Shown: positions 1-8,535 of the stretch, one piece after another
Position numbering within the stretch: position 1 is the first letter of the stretch
How the letters are laid out: every line of letters begins with the position of its first letter
Assembly (NCBI GenBank): GCA_903847605.1
Contig: CAINED010000059.1
Coordinates: 62,001-126,000 of the forward strand
Source of the DNA: an uncultured Hyphomicrobiales bacterium
GTDB taxonomy: Bacteria > Pseudomonadota > Alphaproteobacteria > Rhizobiales > Beijerinckiaceae
Length of the DNA: 64,000 nucleotides
Reading direction: 5' to 3'
Translations under genes and position numbers: made by a program
Notes under the pieces: generated by a model
Told to the model about the DNA's origin: nothing
What the model saw: only the letters and a program-made list of their open reading frames with translations
The model's database searches: none

Positions 1-356
1 TAGATGACCTTTCCGGCGCCTTGAGTTGCCAGATAGGCTGTCAGTGTATTGGCCGCATCGAGATTGACTTGCGCGGCCTCCGGTCCGCCCCAAGCGGCTG
101 CAACGAGCACTGCGGAATCTATCCTCACGAGAGCGCCGCGATATTTTTCGAAGTCGCGGATGTCTGCTTCGATAATCGTCAGGCGCGGGTTCGCAGCATC
201 TTTCAGGCGCAGGCGCGAGCGGTCGCGCAGGAGAACGACGACCTCGTGGTCCGTTTGGGCGAGCAAATCCTCGACGACATAGTGACCGACGCAGCCGCTG
301 GCGCCGGTAACAAGAATGCGTTGTCGCCGGTGTGGGCGCAATACTGACGAGTTCAT
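1..356 (-). CDS. NAD-dependent epimerase/dehydratase (extended SDR), N-terminal part
   Basis: This is the first 118 or so residues of a protein that runs off the left edge. The ATG at 356 is followed by a beta strand and a glycine-rich Rossmann motif, VTGASGCVGHYVV, near residues 18-30, then an acidic residue after strand 3 (EADIRD) and an AAAWGG segment at the usual NNAA/VAA position. This is the nucleotide-binding half of an extended short-chain dehydrogenase of the sugar-nucleotide epimerase type. The catalytic YxxxK lies outside the window, so the substrate cannot be told. Its ATG overlaps the TGA of the upstream glycosyltransferase (ATGA), which suggests translational coupling and a role in making or modifying a sugar donor for the same glycan. 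Confidence 0.8.
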   Translation of the reverse strand, partial: MNSSVLRPHRRQRILVTGASGCVGHYVVEDLLAQTDHEVVVLLRDRSRLRLKDAANPRLTIIEADIRDFEKYRGALVRIDSAVLVAAAWGGPEAAQVNLDAANTLTAYLATQGAGKVI

Positions 357-1234
357 GGCTGCGGGCTGCGTGAAAACGAAAATATTGCGCGGCGTACGGC
401 GCTCGCGATGCGATCGACTGTCTTCACGTCCGGAAGACTGTTCCGCCGCAGGCCGCCACTCGAGACATATTCTTGAATTTCGGGGCGCGCCATACCGCGC
501 ATCTTTCGATATTCGCGCGCGTTGTGCGCGAAATAGAGATTGCCTGCATTGCTGTCGGGGCCACGTGGATGCGCGAGATGCAGAAGCGGATAACCGTCGA
601 TGCGAACATAGGGGGCAAAGAGCTTCGCGATCCTTTCGGAAAGTTCGGTGTCTTCCCAGCCCCACGAAACGAAGTTCTCGTTGTAGCCTCCGGCCGCGAG
701 CAAGGCGTCCCTGTTGAACAGAATCGCGCCGCCGACGCTATTGATATTCGTGCAGGCGATCCCGGGCGAAACAGGACCCATCCTGCGAGGCCAGTCGCGC
801 GAGATGGTGTTCGGGTCGAGCGATGTCGTCAGGCCCGTCCAGGTCGCGCCTGAAATGTCGGCAAAACGTCCGTCCGAGGCCATCGCAGCTGCGGCGCCGG
901 CGCGCAATCGCGACATGGCCGCGTCGAGGGCTTCCGGATACCACAGGACATCGGCGTCGTAGCTCGCCACATAAGGACGAACGGATTGCGAAAAGCCGAG
1001 ATTGAGCAAACGGGTCCGATGGAAGGCCAGGCGGCTTTCTTCGTAGAGATAGCGAATGCCATGGGTTCGGGCGAGGCCCGCCGCTTCAGGGTTTCCCGCA
1101 TTTTCGATCAGTACGATCGCGGCATTTGCAAAGCGGGTCGTGAGAAAAGCGAGAATTGCGGCAAGGTTCTTCAGACGCCTCGAACTGTCGCATCGGAAGG
1201 GTATGACGATCTCTAGGTCGGACAGGTCGATCAT
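353..1234 (-). CDS. GT2-family glycosyltransferase with galactosyltransferase-type C-terminal domain
   Basis: This protein of about 293 residues has a GT-A fold. It opens with a strand (EIVIPFRCDSSRR) typical of family 2 transferases, has a metal-binding DAD at residues 93-95, and carries WGWEDTEL at 191-198, the hallmark of the Glyco_transf_7C/galactosyltransferase domain. It should move a sugar from a nucleotide donor to a glycan or glycolipid at the cytoplasmic membrane face. I chose the ATG at 1234 because the conserved N-terminal strand begins eight residues later; the frame stays open upstream to 1291, but that extension looks unlike the family. The stop overlaps the next gene's start by ATGA. 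Donor and acceptor are unknown. Confidence 0.85.
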   Translation of the reverse strand: MIDLSDLEIVIPFRCDSSRRLKNLAAILAFLTTRFANAAIVLIENAGNPEAAGLARTHGIRYLYEESRLAFHRTRLLNLGFSQSVRPYVASYDADVLWYPEALDAAMSRLRAGAAAAMASDGRFADISGATWTGLTTSLDPNTISRDWPRRMGPVSPGIACTNINSVGGAILFNRDALLAAGGYNENFVSWGWEDTELSERIAKLFAPYVRIDGYPLLHLAHPRGPDSNAGNLYFAHNAREYRKMRGMARPEIQEYVSSGGLRRNSLPDVKTVDRIASAVRRAIFSFSRSPQP

Positions 1235-1413
1235 GGGCAAGGTTTGCCAAGCAGGAGTGCGCAGTTTGCGCCTTTTGCGCCATGGTCCCACCGAAGGGCA
1301 AGCCGGTCAGCGTTAATTGGCCGGCGCAGCGGCGGCAGCTTTTTAACCGCCCTGCGCTGCTGTATGCGTGTCTGGCGAGCGAAACAGGGGCGCGCGAGGG
1401 GTAGCTGGGGAAT

Positions 1414-2388
1414 ATGCGGATCTGCTTTGTCGTTCATCGTTATGCCCCGTACCCCGGAGGCAGCGAGGTTTATGTCCGAAATCTCGCCGAGGAAAGTCTG
1501 CGGCGCGGACATGAGACCTGGGTGCTTACCGATGTTCACAAAGGCGATCTCGACGGTGTACGGGTGACCAGCGACGATGCGGTTCTCGACAGCGGATTCG
1601 ATCTCATCGTCGTTCACGGCGGTAACATGGGGGCGCAGAGCCGCGTGCTGGAGCGGGCGGGCGCCTTGCGGTCGCCGGTTCTTTACATGCTCGTGTCTCA
1701 CGTGGATCAGGGCTTCGTGAACGCGGGCATGCGGGACGCCGCTTTCCTGGGTTGGTCGACTCCGGCCGACATGGAACGCATCCGTTCGGCCGGAGGCGAG
1801 GCGCGCGCCGTACAGGTGCGTCACGGTATCGAGCTTTCCGGTTCGACCGGGAAGCCAGGCTTTCGGGAAAAATTCGGCATCGCTCCCCAGCGGCGCATGT
1901 TCCTGTCCTGTGGCGGTTATTGGGCGCACAAGCGCATGAAACCGCTGGCGAGGCTGTTCGAAAGACTCGACACCGAAGCCCTGTTGGTGACGACCGGTTA
2001 TCACAAGCCATTCTGGTCCATGCCGCGGCGCTCGGCCAAGGTTCTGCCGCTGCTTCTCGATGACCGCGCCGATGTCATATCCGCTATTTCGGAGGCCAAT
2101 TGCTACATCATGCACAGCGAACACGAGGGGTTCGGCCTTGTCCTTCTGGAAGCGATGGCCAATGGAACGCCATGGCTTTCCTTTGACACGGGCGGCGCGT
2201 CGCTGATGCGGGAGTATGGCGAGGTCTATCGCGAAGATGCGGAACTGGAGCGGCTCATATCGCAGTTCTCGCGGGACGACGCGAGGGTGACGAGGGCGCG
2301 CGAATATGTGCTGGCCAACCATCTCGTGTCGCATTCCGTCGACGACATAGAAGCCGTCGCCGCATTGGCCAAACCGGCGGGAAATTAG
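1414..2388 (+). CDS. GT4-family glycosyltransferase
   Basis: This GT-B fold transferase has 324 residues. The N-terminus MRICFVVHRYAPYPGGSE is the usual acceptor-side opening of family 4 enzymes, with a glycine-rich loop. Near the C-terminus the E-x7-E motif is present as EGFGLVLLE (E238 and E246), which contacts the nucleotide sugar in retaining GT4 enzymes. It probably transfers a hexose in the same glycan pathway as its neighbours. A GGGG tract lies just upstream of the ATG. It is slightly shorter than typical GT4 proteins (350-400). It is divergent from the GT2 on its left and convergent with the dehydrogenase on its right. Confidence 0.87.
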   Translation: MRICFVVHRYAPYPGGSEVYVRNLAEESLRRGHETWVLTDVHKGDLDGVRVTSDDAVLDSGFDLIVVHGGNMGAQSRVLERAGALRSPVLYMLVSHVDQGFVNAGMRDAAFLGWSTPADMERIRSAGGEARAVQVRHGIELSGSTGKPGFREKFGIAPQRRMFLSCGGYWAHKRMKPLARLFERLDTEALLVTTGYHKPFWSMPRRSAKVLPLLLDDRADVISAISEANCYIMHSEHEGFGLVLLEAMANGTPWLSFDTGGASLMREYGEVYREDAELERLISQFSRDDARVTRAREYVLANHLVSHSVDDIEAVAALAKPAGN

Positions 2389-2398
2389 TCCTCTTCGC

Positions 2399-3421
2399 TC
2401 ACGCGATCGCGCGCGCCGGCGCATATACGGCGGTCTGGGGGGCCATGGTGCCCTCGGGGATCGCATGTTCGATTTGCGCCAGCACCTCGAACACTCTCAG
2501 AGCCTCAGCCCCGTTGGTCAGGGGCTGGATCCCCTTCTTGATGCTTTGCAGGAAATCGAGGCACTCAAGCCGTAGCGGCTCTCGCGGCGAATAGGCGATT
2601 GCCTCTCCCCGCACGAATTCGCGCGAGGATGTTTCGCCGTCCTGCAAGGTCCCGCGCCGGAAGAGCATCAGCTTTGTGAGGGTGTCGGGCTTGGAGTCCT
2701 CGAAAACCAGAGATCCCGTTTCGCCGATAACCACTAGCCGATGCTCCTTGAACGGATGCAAGCGTGAAACATGAATATCGGCGCGAAATCCGGCGGCGAA
2801 GGACAATTGCGCGTTGACGAATTCCGCGCCATTGGGCGCTGGCGACGCTGCCGCTGCGACCAAATCCGGCATGCCGTCAGCGAGCGGCAGAATCATGGAA
2901 ATGTCATGCGGTGCGAAATCCCACAGGACGCCCTCGCCGCTGCCCTCGGGATTGAACGTGAGCCGGTTCGAATAGGCGTAATGGAGCCGCCCGATTTCGC
3001 CGCGTTTGACGAGTTCCAAGAGCTTCCGGAAACCGGGATGGTAACGCATGATGTGACCGCACATCAGCGTGAGATTTCGGCGGCGCGCCATTTCAACCAG
3101 TTCCGCCGGTTTTTCGCTTGCCACAGCAAGCGGCTTTTCCACGAAGACATGTTTGCCCGCGAGCAGCGCCTGGCGCGCCTGTGCAAAATGAAGGTTCGGC
3201 GGGGTCGCTATGGCAACGGCGGCGATGGTGCGGTCCTCAAGAACGCCTTCCCATGTCAGGCAGGGAACCGAATGGCGTTCGGCCAGGGCATTGCATCTGT
3301 CAGGACGGACGTCGACGATCCCGCGCAGCGCACCGAGCTGGGCGAAATTCCGCACGAGATTCCGCCCCCAGTTTCCGGCGCCGACCACGGCGACGCCTGC
3401 ACGCTTGCCCAATTTTTGCAT
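2399..3421 (-). CDS. Gfo/Idh/MocA family oxidoreductase
   Basis: This NAD(P)-dependent sugar or sugar-nucleotide dehydrogenase has 340 residues. The Rossmann motif GAGNWG is at residues 14-19, and the family EKP motif, whose lysine acts in catalysis, is at 95-97. A GHIMRYHPGF segment follows, as seen in the WlbA/WbpB subgroup that oxidises UDP-GlcNAc-type sugars at C3. It may therefore prepare an unusual amino or uronic sugar for the surrounding glycosyltransferases. It ends 10 bp from the convergent GT4 gene. A 188-bp divergent region separates it from the radical SAM gene. The subfamily call is inference; the superfamily call is firm. Confidence 0.87.
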   Translation of the reverse strand: MQKLGKRAGVAVVGAGNWGRNLVRNFAQLGALRGIVDVRPDRCNALAERHSVPCLTWEGVLEDRTIAAVAIATPPNLHFAQARQALLAGKHVFVEKPLAVASEKPAELVEMARRRNLTLMCGHIMRYHPGFRKLLELVKRGEIGRLHYAYSNRLTFNPEGSGEGVLWDFAPHDISMILPLADGMPDLVAAAASPAPNGAEFVNAQLSFAAGFRADIHVSRLHPFKEHRLVVIGETGSLVFEDSKPDTLTKLMLFRRGTLQDGETSSREFVRGEAIAYSPREPLRLECLDFLQSIKKGIQPLTNGAEALRVFEVLAQIEHAIPEGTMAPQTAVYAPARAIA

Positions 3422-3609
3422 TATGAAACTCGTCAGCCCGCAGGCAGAGTACCCCAGTTAGCGCCTCAAAAACAATCCGTTCGCCGGAACTTCCACAAAG
3501 CAACTTTTGCGCCGCACTTTATCCGTTGGCTGGACCGGGCAGGCACGCACTGATAGGTTTTCTTGCGCTCGCCGCTTCCGCGGATTTGGGCAGCAGTTTC
3601 GAGATCAAA

Positions 3610-5262
3610 ATGCGCGCCCTCCTGGTTTATCCGAAGTTTCCGCGGACTTTCTGGTCGTTTGAGGCTGTGCTCAAGCTCATCGGCAAGAAGGCTCTGTTGC
3701 CGCCACTCGGGCTCGTGACGGTCGCGGCCATGCTGCCGTCCGATTGGGAACTCAGGCTGGTCGACCGCAACTTGCGCGACGTAACCGACGAAGAATGGGC
3801 CTGGGCGGATTGCGTCCTGCTCACCGCCATGAACGTGCAGAAGGAGGACCTGTTCGCCGCGATCGCGACGGCGCGGGCCGCTGGCAAACCGGTCGTTGTC
3901 GGTGGTCCTTACGTGACCTCGACGCCTGAACCGGCTGCGGAAGCCGGGGCGGACTATCTCGTGCTGGATGAAGGGGAGATCACCATTCCGCCCTTCCTCG
4001 AGCACGTCGTCACATCGGGCCTGAAGCAACGCGACGAGGCAAGCCCGCCGGTTTATTTCAGGGCGGACGGCGTGAAACCGGAAATGAGCGCCACCACGGT
4101 TCCGCGTTTCGATCTGCTCGATCTCGATTCCTACGACGGGATGGCCGTGCAGTATTCGCGAGGCTGCCCCTTCCTGTGCGAATTCTGCGACATCATCACG
4201 CTCTATGGACGGCGTCCCCGCACGAAATCGCCGCAACAGCTCCTCGCCGAACTCGACAGTCTCTACGCATTGGGCTGGCGCGGGCCGGTCTTTCTCGTCG
4301 ACGATAATTTCATCGGCAACAAACCGAATGTGAAGAAGCTGTTGCCGGAGCTTCGGGCTTGGCAGCAAAAGCACGGCTATCCATTTTCCTTCGATACGGA
4401 AGCGTCCGTCGATCTCGCCGCCGATCCGGCGCTGATGCAGCTTATGGTCGAATGCCGTTTCTCGGCAGTGTTCATCGGCATCGAAACGCCGGACGAGGAA
4501 TCGCTGACGCTGACGCGCAAGAGCCAGAATGTGCGCTCGCCCGTCGCCGAATCCGTCGACAAGGTGACGCGCGCGGGTCTGCGCGTGATGTGCGGCATGA
4601 TCATCGGTTTCGACAACGAGAAGCCCGGAGCGAACAAGCGCATCGCGGAATTCGCAAAGACGACCTCCGCGCCGCTTGTCGTTGTGTCAATGCTGCAGGC
4701 TCTTCCGAATACGGCGCTTTGGCACAGACTTGAGCGCGAAGGCCGCCTGATCGACACGGCAGTCACGGCCAATCAGCTAAGCATGAATTTTCTGCCGACC
4801 CGGCCGGCAGCCGAGATCGCGCGCGAATTCTCTGAAGTCTATGCCGAGCTGTACGAACCGCGGACCTATCTGCAGCGGACCTACGAGTATTTTCTGAAGC
4901 TCGATCGTACGAAAACGCCACAGGGCGGTCCTGAGCCGACGCAAGGGAAGCGCCGAGGCGTATCGCTGCCGACCATGAAAGAGGTGCGCGATACCTTGCG
5001 GATATACAAGGCGCTGGGCCTGGTATGCTGGCGGCAGGGCGTGGTGAGGAATACAAGATTTCTGTTCTGGCGCTATGCCTGGTCCATAGTGCGCACGAGG
5101 CGCGAGGCGGCAACGGAATATTTCGTGACCTGCGCTCATTACGAGCACTTCGTGCTTTATCGCGATCTCGTGCGCAGCAATGCGGCGGCGAGTCTCGCAC
5201 TGCTCCCCGATCGTGTTTATGCACCAGCGCGTGACGCGGCGGCGGCGGTGGCGGCGGAATAG
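3610..5262 (+). CDS. B12-binding radical SAM protein (DUF4070, HpnP-like)
   Basis: The protein has 550 residues. An N-terminal cobalamin-binding Rossmann domain (about 1-150, starting MRALLVYPKFP) is followed by a radical SAM domain with the cluster motif C-x3-C-x2-C at C186, C190 and C193, and then a DUF4070-type C-terminal region. Class B enzymes of this kind methylate or rearrange unactivated carbons. The hopanoid C2-methylase HpnP belongs to this group, and motifs such as VDDNFIGNK and GIETP match it, but paralogues share them. I chose the ATG at 3610 because it begins the conserved domain; the frame is open to 3526. It lies 33 bp before lptF, so it may act on the lipid that is exported. 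It could be HpnP itself. Confidence 0.82.
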   Translation: MRALLVYPKFPRTFWSFEAVLKLIGKKALLPPLGLVTVAAMLPSDWELRLVDRNLRDVTDEEWAWADCVLLTAMNVQKEDLFAAIATARAAGKPVVVGGPYVTSTPEPAAEAGADYLVLDEGEITIPPFLEHVVTSGLKQRDEASPPVYFRADGVKPEMSATTVPRFDLLDLDSYDGMAVQYSRGCPFLCEFCDIITLYGRRPRTKSPQQLLAELDSLYALGWRGPVFLVDDNFIGNKPNVKKLLPELRAWQQKHGYPFSFDTEASVDLAADPALMQLMVECRFSAVFIGIETPDEESLTLTRKSQNVRSPVAESVDKVTRAGLRVMCGMIIGFDNEKPGANKRIAEFAKTTSAPLVVVSMLQALPNTALWHRLEREGRLIDTAVTANQLSMNFLPTRPAAEIAREFSEVYAELYEPRTYLQRTYEYFLKLDRTKTPQGGPEPTQGKRRGVSLPTMKEVRDTLRIYKALGLVCWRQGVVRNTRFLFWRYAWSIVRTRREAATEYFVTCAHYEHFVLYRDLVRSNAAASLALLPDRVYAPARDAAAAVAAE

Positions 5263-5295
5263 CGCCATGACGCGCTCAAGAAGCGGGCCTTAAAG

Positions 5296-6429
5296 ATGCT
5301 GATCGCAGGCATCATTTACCGTCGCGTGATCGTTCAAACTTTCGGCGTCCTTGCCATCGTCACTGCGACCCTGGTCGTAACCCAGCTTCTCGATCGGGCG
5401 GAGTTATTGATCGGCGGCGGCCGTTTTGCGCTGGTATTATTATATTTCGCGGCGATGATCACGCCGTCGATCATCGTCGTTCTTGCGCCGGTCGCTCTTC
5501 TCGTCGGCGTGGCGCGCGCCTTCAGAATGCTGAACGAGGATCGAGAACTCACCATCGCCCAGGCGAATGGCGTTTCGCCGGGGGGCCTTGCGGCACCCAT
5601 CGCAATCGTGACTGCGGCGCTCGCGTGTATCGTGCTGATCTTCAGCCTGGTCATAGAACCCTATGCGAGCCGCACGTCGCAAAGCATTCTGAACGCGACG
5701 ACAGTCTCCGCCCTCAACAATGCGACGCGCCTTCGTTCATCCACACGTCTCGACAACAATATGATTCTCTGGATCGGCGAGAAATTGCCCGATCGCCAGT
5801 TCGGCAAGATTGTTGTTTTCGACAACAGCGACCAGCAAGTTCAGCGTGTGATTTTCGCAGAACGTGGCCATCTCGTCGAAAGCCCGTCGGGCAATCTGAT
5901 GGCGCTTAGACAGGGCGAAATCCAGAGCAAGCATGTCAACGACGATACGGCTTCGCGTGTCGAGTTCACGTCATACGCACTGATGCTGCCAATGCCGGGA
6001 GGCGCTACGGATCAGGTCAGGCCGCGGCAGGAGTCGACAATGGCCTTGCTCGGGCGCTGCGGCGCGGATTGCTTGGAGGCCGATCGCCGCACCATCTGGC
6101 GCGAATTGCATCGCCGGTTTTCCGACTGGATCCAGGTTTTCGCCTGCGGCGCTATAGCGGCCTATTTCTTCGTCGGGGCGGCAACAACGGTATCAAATCT
6201 TCGCCAGAACTTCGCGCTGGCGCTGGTGATCGCGATCCTGGTGCGCGGAATGGGATTTGTCGCGCTGAGCGGGGGCAATCCTAGCTCATGGCGTGCGGGC
6301 CTGGCCTACGGCGCGCCGTTGGTGGCGGCGTTTTTGTTTGGCGCGCTTGCGCTTTCTAACAACAAGATTCCCGCCACCCGCAATATGGCGGTGTGGCTTT
6401 GGCGCCATGTCCGGAAAAGGCCTGTCTGA
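5296..6429 (+). CDS. lptF: LptF-type permease (YjgP/YjgQ family)
   Basis: This inner-membrane subunit of a lipopolysaccharide-extracting ABC transporter has 377 residues. Three N-terminal helices (about 11-30, 45-72 and 98-120) surround a coupling segment, EDRELTIAQANG, that touches the LptB ATPase. A periplasmic beta-jellyroll domain (about 130-265) and three C-terminal helices follow. This is the complete YjgP/YjgQ layout at the usual length. lptG follows 2 bp downstream, so the pair is surely cotranscribed. Canonical rhizobial lptFG sit beside lptD and surA. Here the neighbours are a radical SAM enzyme and glycosyltransferases, so this may be a paralogous copy for another glycolipid. Confidence 0.88.
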   Translation: MLIAGIIYRRVIVQTFGVLAIVTATLVVTQLLDRAELLIGGGRFALVLLYFAAMITPSIIVVLAPVALLVGVARAFRMLNEDRELTIAQANGVSPGGLAAPIAIVTAALACIVLIFSLVIEPYASRTSQSILNATTVSALNNATRLRSSTRLDNNMILWIGEKLPDRQFGKIVVFDNSDQQVQRVIFAERGHLVESPSGNLMALRQGEIQSKHVNDDTASRVEFTSYALMLPMPGGATDQVRPRQESTMALLGRCGADCLEADRRTIWRELHRRFSDWIQVFACGAIAAYFFVGAATTVSNLRQNFALALVIAILVRGMGFVALSGGNPSSWRAGLAYGAPLVAAFLFGALALSNNKIPATRNMAVWLWRHVRKRPV

Positions 6430-6431
6430 CC

Positions 6432-7523
6432 ATGCCGGGACGCCTTATCTTCACCAGTTACGCTCTAGGCTTCTGCAAGACCGTGTTGCAGGTCGTCGGC
6501 CTGTTTTCGCTCGTCGCCTGTCTGATCAACTTTCTGGATTTCGCTCGACGGTACGGAGGATTCGATAATTTCAGCGTCTCAGCTGGGTTAAAGGTCGCGC
6601 TTCTGAAACTGCCGCAATTGCTTACCGAGGTCTTTCCGTTCTGCATTCTCGTGGCTGCGATGATTTTCCTGCGTCTCGCCAATCGTCGTGGGGAACTGAC
6701 CATTCTGCGTGCTGCGGGAATGCCTGCGATTGGCTTTCTGGCGCCTCTGCTCGCAGTCGCTGCGGGATTTGGACTATTGATGACCCTGGCGGTCGATCCG
6801 GTCTCGCCGCTTTCGCGTGGTGAGTCGAACGACGTGGCGAGGTTTGTCCGGGGCCCGTCAGCGGGCGGCGCAGGCCCGTCCGCGCAGACATGGGTATCGC
6901 AACAGAGCGGAGAAGGCCTGCTTTTCATTGGCGGCGTGCAGACACGCAATACGCGTATCGAGTTGCAGAACGCAACGTTTCTGGAATTCGACGGACAGGG
7001 ACAGTTGAACGTCCGTCGCGACGCCAGGTCAGCCCATGTACAGGACGGCCGCTGGATATTGCGCGACGTTATCCTGCTTAAACCCGGCGCCGATCCGGTC
7101 GCACTGCCCGAGGACAGTATTGCAACGACATTGGACGCCAAGAAGGTTCGCTGGCAATTCGTGGGCGTCAACGAGATTTCGATTTATGAAATGCCGCAGG
7201 CGCTGAGAGCGTTTCGAGATATGGGACTGAATCCGGGCCGGCTTGTCCTGCGCCTGTTCTCCCTGTTGATGACGCCTTTCATGTTCGTGGCGATGGTCCT
7301 GATCGCGGCGCCTATGTCGATCGTTTTTTCGCGGGGAAAACCCGATGCGGCAATGATCGGAGGCGCCATCGCCGCGGGCTTCGCCATGCATTCGCTTGTC
7401 GTTCTGGCGCAGGCCTTCGGCAAGACCGAAGCCTTGCCGCCGTGGCTTGCCGTACCCTTGCCTGTCATTCTGTCGATGACTGCGGCGTGGCTTTGGCTGC
7501 GCCAGACAGAGAGCGTAGCCTAG
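6432..7523 (+). CDS. lptG: LptG-type permease (YjgP/YjgQ family)
   Basis: This is the partner of the preceding LptF, 363 residues from the ATG at 6432. The frame is open back to 6393, but that extension would lie inside lptF. It has the same six-helix plus periplasmic jellyroll layout, with the coupling segment RRGELTILRAAGMP after the second helix. Together with LptF and an LptB ATPase it would lift a lipid-anchored glycan from the inner membrane into a periplasmic bridge. No lptA, lptC or lptD homologue is visible in the window. Its last 59 bp overlap the tail of the convergent glycosyltransferase gene, a sizeable antisense overlap. Confidence 0.88.
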   Translation: MPGRLIFTSYALGFCKTVLQVVGLFSLVACLINFLDFARRYGGFDNFSVSAGLKVALLKLPQLLTEVFPFCILVAAMIFLRLANRRGELTILRAAGMPAIGFLAPLLAVAAGFGLLMTLAVDPVSPLSRGESNDVARFVRGPSAGGAGPSAQTWVSQQSGEGLLFIGGVQTRNTRIELQNATFLEFDGQGQLNVRRDARSAHVQDGRWILRDVILLKPGADPVALPEDSIATTLDAKKVRWQFVGVNEISIYEMPQALRAFRDMGLNPGRLVLRLFSLLMTPFMFVAMVLIAAPMSIVFSRGKPDAAMIGGAIAAGFAMHSLVVLAQAFGKTEALPPWLAVPLPVILSMTAAWLWLRQTESVA

Positions 7524-8403
7524 CGCGTTCCTGGCGCGCGGCGGAAATTTCGGCGTGCAGCAAGAGCAGTTTGCGCATTGCGGGCGAGGCGGGGGCTTCG
7601 CGCGATTTCAACGCCTCCTGCATCCGTCTGTCGAGTGCGAGCCATCGATCGAGGGACCGCTCCAGCGTATCGATAGAGCGAAGTTGTTTTGTCGCCAGAG
7701 CTACACGCCAGAGGGGCCATTTTGCGAGATAGAGCGCTCCCATGCGGCCCCGGCTGATTTCCCGTTCAAGGGACAGGGCGAAGTCTTCCGGTCCCCTCGG
7801 CGGTTTGAAATGGTAGATCGGCGCGGCGCGCAGGAAGCGGGTCTTGACGCCAAGCCGCCTAAGGCGCTCGAAGAGTTCCGGATCCTCCCAGCCATATGCG
7901 CGAAAGTCTTCATCGAAGCCGCCGGCTGCCTGCATGAGGGTCCGCTTGAGCGAGGCATTGCCGGAGGGGAAAGGATTGCTGTGCCAGCCTTGACGGACGG
8001 CGCCGGCGCGATCCTTCAGGGCGGGAATTTCCGTGACATCGATGATGGGACCTGTCGCCACGAGATTGGCTTCTCTCCGGTGCGCGTCGCAATGCACTTC
8101 CAGATAATCGCGATCGACAAAAGCGTCGTCGTCGAGGAGGGCAAGGAGGTCGCCACGCGCCGCGTCTATGGCGCGATTGCGGGCGCTGCCGGCAGCCCGA
8201 TGTTCGTCCTGGCGGAGATAGCGCAGATTTGGCAGGCCGAGCGAAGCAACCATTGGGCCGGTGTCGTCGCTCGACGCATCGTCGGAGACCACAATCTCGA
8301 AGCGAGAAGCATCCATGGTCTGCGCATTCAGCCGAATGAGGCACTGGTGCAGAATCCGCGCCCGGTCGCGCGTGGGGATGATTACGCTGACGTCGATTCC
8401 CAA
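7465..8403 (-). CDS. GT2-family glycosyltransferase
   Basis: This GT-A transferase has 312 residues. It opens with DVSVIIPTRDRARIL and has SDDASSDDT near residues 40-48, where the uridine diphosphate binds. A metal-binding DDD is at 91-93 and YGWEDPELFERL at about 170-181, again the galactosyltransferase-type C-terminal motif also found in the enzyme at 353-1234. The two are likely related enzymes adding similar sugars. The start at 8403 is a TTG; a GGGGGACGG purine-rich tract lies just upstream, and no ATG precedes the conserved strand. The gene overlaps lptG tail to tail. Confidence 0.83.
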   Translation of the reverse strand: MGIDVSVIIPTRDRARILHQCLIRLNAQTMDASRFEIVVSDDASSDDTGPMVASLGLPNLRYLRQDEHRAAGSARNRAIDAARGDLLALLDDDAFVDRDYLEVHCDAHRREANLVATGPIIDVTEIPALKDRAGAVRQGWHSNPFPSGNASLKRTLMQAAGGFDEDFRAYGWEDPELFERLRRLGVKTRFLRAAPIYHFKPPRGPEDFALSLEREISRGRMGALYLAKWPLWRVALATKQLRSIDTLERSLDRWLALDRRMQEALKSREAPASPAMRKLLLLHAEISAARQERARLRSLSGAAKATPQSSTE

Positions 8404-8535
8404 TTCCGTCCCCCGTTCCGGCAGTCCCGCCGCAATTCAAAACAAATAGCCGAGTCCGGGCCCGGACGCATGCCTTTGCGGCGTTGATTCCCACAGGGCG
8501 GCAGGCCATAAGCTTCCGGCTTGCCGGCATTCGGA

